The position numbers were made by a program, and so were the translations under genes. DNA of 19,799 bases from contig CAIYOB010000734.1 in NCBI GenBank assembly GCA_903927685.1, forward strand, positions 1 to 19,799. The letters are read 5' to 3'. Below the pieces are notes generated by a model that made no database searches, had not been told where the DNA came from, and saw only the letters and a program-made list of their open reading frames with translations. This stretch comes from an uncultured Planctomycetaceae bacterium. Lineage in GTDB: Bacteria > Planctomycetota > Planctomycetia > Pirellulales > Pirellulaceae. Positions 14,782-19,799 of the stretch are shown here, one piece after another. Each line of letters starts with the position of its first letter. Position 1 is the first letter of the stretch.

Positions 14782-15981
14782 CTAGTCGACGATCACGAAT
14801 TGCCCATCGTCGCGAATGGCGAACCTGAGGAGCACGGCAAAGTCGGTGGACTCCGACACGAACTGCACGGAACCGTCCAGGCACGCGGCCAGCAGTCCTC
14901 CCGGGTGCGGCGACTGCAAGGGGTTGTTGATGCCGTGGTTTTCGCTGCAGCCGGGCAAGGGCGCCGCGCCCAGTACGCGTTTCAAGTTCGGCCGATAGCG
15001 GACGGTGGTCAGGTTCCAGCAATCGGCTCCCCAAGGCTTCGGCGGGTCGCCGGGCGTGCGGAGTTGCGGGACGGGATCGACCCGCGTCGTGCCCGACAGA
15101 AAACCGCCGCCTGGACCGGTGCCGCCGACGGTCCAGCCGGGATCGCCGTGATAACCGGTCTTGACCCGGACGTTCCGGTCCCGCAGCCAGTCCGATTGCT
15201 CGGCCACGATGAAGGTGTTGGAAGTCCCATCCGTACATTGGCTCATCCGGCGATGTTCGCACGGCGGCAGCATGCCGCTGGACGTGACGATGCCGCCCGG
15301 CGCTGCTCCGGTGCCCTTGTCCAGGTTTCGGTACGCGCGATTGGACTCAGGAGCTACCAGTTCCGGCATCGTCAGCCCCGTGGCAAGGCGATAGTCCGAC
15401 GACTTGGCGTCCAGGTCGCAGCCGCCTGTGATCCCGACGTAGGACGACAAGGCCAGCGGCCCCGTGGGAGTCTCCATCCTGGGCAGGGGGCTCGAGGGGC
15501 AGTGCAGATACTCCAGCGCCCACGAACTGAGGGTCCGCGGGGGCGGCCGTTTCGTTCCCGCTTTAGGGCTCGACGGCCACATCGACGCCAGGTGGGCATT
15601 CATGTCGTCGGCACAAAACTGGTGACGCTGGGGGCCGCCGGCATGCTGGGAAACCATGATCCGATCGTAGTAGATGTTGAATTCCATGAACGGCAGGATG
15701 CCGAGGCACCACGACGGTCCCAGTTGGGCGGTGAGCGGCGGTTCGCCTCCGGTGTTTTCGCCGGAGTGCATCGCCCCCATCGGCAACATGCGATAACAGT
15801 CGTGGTAGTTCTGCAGACCCAGCACGATGCTGGCGAGGTTGTTCCGGCACTGCCGTTGGCGGGCCTGTTCCTGGGCATAGCGGATCGCCGGCATACAAAC
15901 CGCCAGCAGGACGCCAATGATGGTCACGACCACGAACATGTCCCGAAGCGTGTACCCGGCCCGCTGCGGCTTCCGGCTCAT
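14782..15981 (-). CDS. DUF1559 protein with prepilin-type N-terminus and H-X9-DG motif
   Basis: The 399-residue protein belongs to the large DUF1559 family typical of planctomycetes, thought to be surface or periplasmic pseudopilin-like proteins of unknown role. The N-terminus MSRKPQRAG-YTLRDMFVVVTIIG is a type IV prepilin signal: basic leader, Gly9 before the cleavage point, then a hydrophobic helix (about 14-32). Position +5 is Asp instead of the usual Glu. QCRNNLASIVLGLQNYHD is the family's conserved block after the helix. The C-terminus has His359, nine residues, then Asp369-Gly370 in HPGGLLAACLDGSVQFVS, the H-X9-DG motif. The start at 15981 is chosen because AAGGGG (15994-15989, minus strand) precedes it and the prepilin leader begins there; the frame is open 33 codons further. 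It follows the MOSC gene by 25 nt and is convergent with the RND operon. Confidence 0.9.
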   Translation of the reverse strand: MSRKPQRAGYTLRDMFVVVTIIGVLLAVCMPAIRYAQEQARQRQCRNNLASIVLGLQNYHDCYRMLPMGAMHSGENTGGEPPLTAQLGPSWCLGILPFMEFNIYYDRIMVSQHAGGPQRHQFCADDMNAHLASMWPSSPKAGTKRPPPRTLSSWALEYLHCPSSPLPRMETPTGPLALSSYVGITGGCDLDAKSSDYRLATGLTMPELVAPESNRAYRNLDKGTGAAPGGIVTSSGMLPPCEHRRMSQCTDGTSNTFIVAEQSDWLRDRNVRVKTGYHGDPGWTVGGTGPGGGFLSGTTRVDPVPQLRTPGDPPKPWGADCWNLTTVRYRPNLKRVLGAAPLPGCSENHGINNPLQSPHPGGLLAACLDGSVQFVSESTDFAVLLRFAIRDDGQFVIVD

Positions 15982-16006
15982 GGCATGTCCCCTTCGCCGC
16001 TGGAGT

Positions 16007-16837
16007 TTAATCGCCCCACCGCACCGAATCGCCGCGGCGGACCAGGCCCGGGCGGACGACCGTGACATAGACGCCGACAAAGCCCTCGTTTTCCTTGGCC
16101 GCCGTGCGGAGAATGCCTTGGTCGGCCGGCAAGTCCACTTGGGGCAGCGTGGTCATGACGCAGCGCGGACAGCGCCGCCAGATCCGCAACTGGACTTCGT
16201 CGCCGATCGCCAGCGTGCGCTCGACCCAGCGGTCCTCGAGGAAATCGGGCGCGTCGTCCGTTCCTCGCACCACAAAGTTAGGCCGGAAGCGGCGGACCTC
16301 GAACCGACCCGGCGGATAAGCCGCTCGCAACCGGTCCAGCGTGGCGGTGGTCAGCAGATGCACGGGGGCCCCGTCGAAAAACGAGCCGGCCGGGATGGGC
16401 TCGTCGGTCACCGTGTTCCGCTGGGGGAATTCTTCCATGTCGGGCCAGTACTCTTCGAGCACGGGCTGTTCGGCCGCCGACGATGTCAAGTGCACACGGC
16501 GGGACAAGGCTTGCGAGACGAGATCCTCGACATCCGGCTGCGTGCTGGTCGCGGTCGTGCCGTCCGGCAGCGTGATCCGCACCGGCGGCAAACGAGCCCC
16601 CGGCCGAGTCGGCTCGACGAACTCGCTGCGGAAATCGAAGATCGTCGGCCACCGCTTGGGGTTCTTGGCGCTGACGACCTTGCCGGTCTCCGCGTCGACC
16701 AGCGCCCAGGCCCGGTCGCCCAGCAGGCCGCGCGGCGTCACCCAGGCGGCATTCAACTCTTCGCCTTGCATGGACTTGACAGGATACCTGCGCACGGACA
16801 CAACGGTGCCCAGCGTGGCGGGGGTTGCACTGGTCAT
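16007..16837 (-). CDS. MOSC-domain protein (YcbX/mARC-like, molybdenum-cofactor sulfurase C-terminal type)
   Basis: The 276-residue protein has the N-terminal MOSC beta-barrel region, beginning VVSVRRYPVKSMQGEELNAA and GLLGDRAWALVDAETG, followed by the MOSC domain proper (about residues 120-270). FRPNFVVRG and RRCPRCVMTT are visible, with Cys223 and Cys226; Cys226 matches the position of the conserved Cys that ligates molybdenum in mARC/YcbX proteins. Such proteins act in reductive detoxification of N-hydroxylated compounds or in handling Moco sulfur; the precise reaction is not predictable. No signal peptide is seen, so it should be cytoplasmic. ATG 16837 is preferred over 16885 because GGAGG (minus strand, 16852-16848) precedes it at 10 nt and family similarity starts soon after. 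It is upstream of the DUF1559 gene on the same strand, with no obvious functional link. Confidence 0.88.
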   Translation of the reverse strand: MTSATPATLGTVVSVRRYPVKSMQGEELNAAWVTPRGLLGDRAWALVDAETGKVVSAKNPKRWPTIFDFRSEFVEPTRPGARLPPVRITLPDGTTATSTQPDVEDLVSQALSRRVHLTSSAAEQPVLEEYWPDMEEFPQRNTVTDEPIPAGSFFDGAPVHLLTTATLDRLRAAYPPGRFEVRRFRPNFVVRGTDDAPDFLEDRWVERTLAIGDEVQLRIWRRCPRCVMTTLPQVDLPADQGILRTAAKENEGFVGVYVTVVRPGLVRRGDSVRWGD

Positions 16838-17077
16838 CGACGCGGGACCTCCAACGATTGACTTGGCACGGCTCGGGAGAATCATGCTACGAGTTCTGTC
16901 CGGAACCGCCTGGGTTCGCCTTTCAATCTATCCGAATCGCCAGCCCTAGTCCATCTCGGCGGCCTTGCCAGTTGTGCCCGCGCCGGATTGCGAAACACGG
17001 CCGCGTGTGGAAGAATGGGCAACCGTGTTGGCGTTCGTCCGGCAGTCTGAGTTCCGCGGCTTCATCGAGTTCGTCGC
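16838..17077. other. Divergent intergenic region between MOSC and ABC-2 permease genes
   Basis: About 240 bp, containing the ribosome binding site of the MOSC gene at the left and a possible plus-strand promoter at 16858-16885. No RNA gene or small ORF with a ribosome binding site is seen. Confidence 0.5.
16858..16885 (+). promoter_or_regulatory. Possible sigma-70-type promoter for the ABC-2 permease gene
   Basis: TTGACT (16858-16863) and AATCAT (16880-16885) are separated by 16 nt and match the consensus at 5 of 6 and 4 of 6 positions. The start would lie near 16892, about 185 nt before the permease ATG. This is a weak call based on consensus only. Confidence 0.25.
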
Positions 17078-18712
17078 ATGTACTTGCTGGAAAACCCTGT
17101 CTTGCAGCGTGAGTTGCTGGTGAACCTCCGCACGCTGCGGGCGTTTGTCCTGTTGTTCTTCTATCAGGCCCTGCTGGCCACGCTGGTCTATTTCGCCTGG
17201 CCGCAGGACACACGGCTGGATCTGACCTCGAACCCGGCCGCGGCCCGGAACCTGGTCGACTTGTTCTTCATCGGCCAATACGTCTTAGCCTCGCTGATGG
17301 CGCCCAGCTTTGCCGGGGGTGCGATTACCGGCGAGAAGGAACGCATGACCTATGAACTGCTCCTGTCCAGTCCGCTGCGGCCGGGGGCGATTGTGGCCGG
17401 CAAGTTGATCGCCTCGCTGACTCATCTGGCGGTTCTGATCTTCTCCTCGCTGCCGATCGTCATGCTGTGCCTGCCGCTGGGCGGGGTGTCGTTCTACGAA
17501 GTGTTGGCCGCCTACCTGGGCTTGCTGGTCTCCGTAATTACCTTTGGCATGATCAGCATCGCGTGCAGCAGCTATTTCCACCGTACATCGGCGTCGCTGG
17601 TCGTTTCCTACCTGCTGATCCTGCCGCTGGCGATGGGCGGGGTGCTGCTGTGGCGGTGGATGTCCAACGTGGGCGGAGTCCGCCTGTTGTTGACGATCAC
17701 GGTTCTGCCGGCCTTGGGAGCGGCCATTTGCGTTTTCCTGTATGCCAACACGTGCGTCCGCCTGCTGTACCCGCCGGACGTGGGCAGCGAGGGCAAGGAA
17801 GTGGTCGATCTTGAACAGGAAGCCCGCGAGGCGGTGGGGCTGGTGATCCAGCGGGACCAGTTCCCGGACAAGCTGTTTGCCCCGGCCAAACGCGACTTTC
17901 TGCTGCCCGACGGCGCCAATCCGGTCTACGACAAGGAAATGCGGAACGAAATTTTCAGCCAGGGAACGCTGATGCTGCGGGTGGTGATCCAGGTCAGCAT
18001 GGTGCTGGCGATCCCGCTGATGGCGGCCTGCTTGTATATTCGCCCCCAGTACGCGCCGTGGTACGTCAGCTATGTGCTGCTGTTCAACATGCTGGTCGGC
18101 CCCGTGTTCTCGGCCGGGACGGTGACCAGCGAACGCGAGCGGCAGACGCTGGACCTGTTGCTGACCACGCCCATCACGCCGTGGCAGATTCTGTGGGGCA
18201 AGTTGATCGCCGGGCTGCGCGTGTCCAGCGTGTTGACGACGTTCCTGCTGTGGCCCGTACTGCTGGCATGCCTGATGATCTCCAGCTATTGGACGAACAT
18301 CCCGGCCGTCGGCGGATACCTGGCGATCGTCCTGCTGAGTTGCCTGACGACGGCGGTGATCGCCCTGTTCTGCTCGGTGTTGTTTCAGAAGACGTCCATC
18401 AGCTTGATGACGTCGTACCTGGTCATTGTGCTGCTGTTCTGTGCGCCGTTGGCCGCCCGGTTCTTTGCGGAAGGTTTCTTCCCGGATCACGTCGCGACGC
18501 CCTATGTCGTGCAAGCGGGCTTGACCAGCCCGTTTGCCGCCACGTTCGCGATCCCGCTGGATGTCGAGATCGGAGCCGAAATCGCCCGTCCGCCGGTGGC
18601 GGGCAACCTGCCCCTGGTGGCCGGCTTCGGCGGTTTCGCCGTGCTCTTGAATCTGGCCCTGCTGTCCACCATGATCTGGCTGTTCAACGTCCGCTGGCGA
18701 GTATCGCAGTGA
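17078..18712 (+). CDS. ABC-2 type transporter permease, double-length (two fused halves)
   Basis: This 544-residue integral membrane protein contains two ABC-2 permease halves in tandem. The first starts MYLLENPVLQRELLVNLR and contains GEKERMTYELLLSSPLRPG (from Gly85). The second starts at NPVYDKEMRNEIFSQGTL (about 286) and contains SERERQTLDLLLTTPITPW (from Ser351). These E-R-x-T-x-x-L-L-x-x-P motifs are the coupling-helix region seen in gliding or multidrug-type ABC-2 permeases. Each half has about six hydrophobic helices, with a soluble linker at about 235-290. No ATP-binding subunit gene is next to it in the window. The ATG has no clear ribosome binding site; it is accepted because the family start matches. 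The stop is 38 nt before the next gene. The transported substrate is unknown. Confidence 0.87.
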   Translation: MYLLENPVLQRELLVNLRTLRAFVLLFFYQALLATLVYFAWPQDTRLDLTSNPAAARNLVDLFFIGQYVLASLMAPSFAGGAITGEKERMTYELLLSSPLRPGAIVAGKLIASLTHLAVLIFSSLPIVMLCLPLGGVSFYEVLAAYLGLLVSVITFGMISIACSSYFHRTSASLVVSYLLILPLAMGGVLLWRWMSNVGGVRLLLTITVLPALGAAICVFLYANTCVRLLYPPDVGSEGKEVVDLEQEAREAVGLVIQRDQFPDKLFAPAKRDFLLPDGANPVYDKEMRNEIFSQGTLMLRVVIQVSMVLAIPLMAACLYIRPQYAPWYVSYVLLFNMLVGPVFSAGTVTSERERQTLDLLLTTPITPWQILWGKLIAGLRVSSVLTTFLLWPVLLACLMISSYWTNIPAVGGYLAIVLLSCLTTAVIALFCSVLFQKTSISLMTSYLVIVLLFCAPLAARFFAEGFFPDHVATPYVVQAGLTSPFAATFAIPLDVEIGAEIARPPVAGNLPLVAGFGGFAVLLNLALLSTMIWLFNVRWRVSQ

Positions 18713-18717
18713 ATCGG

Positions 18718-18752
18718 CTGACCACTGACCAATGACTACTGACCACTGACAT
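18718..18752 (+). repeat. Heptanucleotide tandem repeat (CTGACCA)5 abutting a start codon
   Basis: Five consecutive heptamers read CTGACCA, CTGACCA, ATGACTA, CTGACCA, CTGACAT. The last one contributes the first two bases of the ATG at 18751. It fills almost the whole 38-nt gap after the ABC-2 permease gene. The pattern resembles the short tandemly repeated heptamers known from cyanobacteria. It leaves no room for a Shine-Dalgarno sequence before the following gene. Confidence 0.85.
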
Positions 18753-19799
18753 GTATCAAATCAAAGACACCAGCCAGATCTTCACGCCCGCGATGATCGT
18801 GTTTCGCGAGTTGCTCGAACAGAACCTGGACACGATGGTGCGGATCGCGGGCCGACCGGACCGGTTGCGGCCGCACTGTAAGACGCACAAGATTGCCGAG
18901 ATCGTCCGATTGGAGTTGGAACGCGGCATCGCCAAGCACAAGTGCGCGACGCTGGCCGAGGCCGAGATGCTGGCCCGGGCCGGTGTGCGCGACATCTTTC
19001 TGGCCTACAACCTGGTCGGTCCGAATATCGGGCGGGCCGTACGTTTGCTGTCGGCCTGGCCTGACGTGAACCTGGCCGTCACAGCCGATCATGCGCAGCC
19101 GGTCGCGGCCTTGGGCCAAGCCGTGCACAGCGCGGGATTCTCGGTGGACGTGCTGTTGGACATCGACACGGGCATGCACCGCACGGGCATGGAGATCGGC
19201 CCCGCGGCGGCGGTGTTATACCAGCGGATCGCCGAAACGACCGGTGTGCGCCCCGGCGGACTGCACGTGTACGACGGACAGAACCACCAGCGGGACGTTG
19301 CCGAGCGGCGAGCGGCGGTCCACGCGGCTTGGGACCAGGTTGTGCCCTTCCGTGACGGGCTGGTCGCCGCCGGCCTGCCGGTGCCCCGGATTGTCGCCGG
19401 CGGCTCGGGGACATTTCCCTTGTTCGCGGCGCTCGACGAGCCCACGCTGGAGCTGAGTCCCGGCACGACGGTCTTCTACGATGCCGGTTACACGGCCGCG
19501 TTTCCGGACTTGCCGTTCCAGATCGCCGCGGTGCTGCTGACCCGCGTCGTCAGCCGGCCGGGCCCGGACCGGGTGACGCTCGACCTGGGGTACAAAGCCT
19601 GCGCCTCGGACCCGCCGGCCGGCCGGCGGCTGGTCTTTCCCGACCTGCCGGACGCCGAGCAGGTGCTGCAGAACGAAGAGCACCTGGTGCTGAAGACCCC
19701 GCAGGCGGACCGTTTCCAGCCCGGCGACGAACTGATCGCCGTCCCGTGGCACGTCTGTCCGACCACGGCGCTGCACAAGCAGGTCTACGTCGTCTCGGA
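18751..19799 (+). CDS. D-threonine aldolase / D-serine dehydratase-type PLP enzyme (3' truncated by window edge)
   Basis: 349 codons are readable without a stop before the window ends. The fold-type III (alanine-racemase-like) PLP enzyme begins with TPAMIVFRELLEQNLDTM. The PLP lysine is probably Lys44 in RPHCKTHK. Later blocks are LLDIDTGMHRTG, GLHVYDGQNH, IVAGGSGTFP and ELSPGTTVFYDAGY. Near the end PWHVCPT holds His334-x-Cys336, a pair that matches the metal-binding His/Cys of eukaryotic D-serine dehydratase; the Alcaligenes D-threonine aldolase uses His and Asp. It would cleave D-threonine to glycine and acetaldehyde, or deaminate D-serine; which one cannot be decided. No signal peptide is seen. 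It is 38 nt downstream of the ABC-2 permease gene, but the gap is a heptamer repeat, so co-transcription is possible and function need not be linked. Only the C-terminal tail should be missing. Confidence 0.88.
   Translation, partial: MYQIKDTSQIFTPAMIVFRELLEQNLDTMVRIAGRPDRLRPHCKTHKIAEIVRLELERGIAKHKCATLAEAEMLARAGVRDIFLAYNLVGPNIGRAVRLLSAWPDVNLAVTADHAQPVAALGQAVHSAGFSVDVLLDIDTGMHRTGMEIGPAAAVLYQRIAETTGVRPGGLHVYDGQNHQRDVAERRAAVHAAWDQVVPFRDGLVAAGLPVPRIVAGGSGTFPLFAALDEPTLELSPGTTVFYDAGYTAAFPDLPFQIAAVLLTRVVSRPGPDRVTLDLGYKACASDPPAGRRLVFPDLPDAEQVLQNEEHLVLKTPQADRFQPGDELIAVPWHVCPTTALHKQVYVVS

Noticed and set aside
11802..14828. Open frame of 1008 codons on the plus strand overlapping RND permease 2 in another frame
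   Set aside because: Arg/Gly/Ala-rich translation with no known motif; the overlapping frame has unambiguous RND hallmarks.
15982..16080. 33-codon extension of the DUF1559 frame
   Set aside because: It overlaps the MOSC gene and would bury the prepilin leader; the inner ATG at 15981 has a ribosome binding site.
18718..18752. Heptamer array considered as a CRISPR or phage attachment site
   Set aside because: Units of 7 nt without spacers do not fit CRISPR, and no tRNA or integrase is nearby.

Overview
The window looks like a piece of a Planctomycetota chromosome (high GC, roughly two thirds by eye). The strongest marker is a DUF1559 protein on the minus strand, with a prepilin-type N-terminus and a C-terminal H-X9-DG motif; this family is strongly expanded in planctomycetes. 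GTG starts, GC-rich codon use and short interspersed DNA motifs fit the same assignment. The genus cannot be told from the sequence.

Layout, left to right. (1) 1-137, minus: the first 45 codons of an unrecognised protein that runs off the left edge. (2) 450-5063, plus: a sugar-related cluster made of a secreted GH42-like multidomain glycosidase followed by two paralogous stand-alone CBM9-like proteins, the first without and the second with a signal peptide. (3) 5064-5464: a gene-free stretch with a perfect 21-bp inverted repeat built from four copies of a 9-mer. (4) 5465-6397, plus: a hormone-sensitive-lipase family (family IV) esterase. (5) 6398-6700: a gene-free leader with two short palindromes and a repeat-like motif. 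(6) 6701-14721, plus: an RND efflux operon with one lipoprotein membrane-fusion protein and two tandem AcrB-like permeases whose genes overlap by 4 nt. (7) 14782-16837, minus: a MOSC-domain protein followed by the DUF1559 protein, convergent with the pump operon. (8) 17078-19799, plus: a double-length ABC-2 permease with no ATPase beside it, then a PLP-dependent D-threonine aldolase/D-serine dehydratase-type enzyme that runs off the right edge. Its start codon is part of a heptanucleotide tandem repeat.

How the genes may work together: the glycosidase and CBM9 proteins probably handle a polysaccharide or glycoside, and the esterase could remove acyl groups but may be independent. The fusion protein and two permeases should form the inner-membrane and periplasmic part of a tripartite efflux pump. 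No outer-membrane factor is present, so one must come from elsewhere. The two permeases keep the same residue numbering at every hallmark (Asp415, Asp416, Lys954), so they arose by duplication, but only the first carries a C-terminal extension of about 90 residues with two extra predicted membrane helices.

I found no clear new defence or mobile system. The points most worth a second look are the extended RND permease and its partner, the 21-bp inverted repeat, the heptamer repeat at the start of the last gene, and the unequal localisation signals of the CBM9 pair. Large open frames antisense to the RND and glycosidase genes are by-products of GC-rich codon use and are not annotated.
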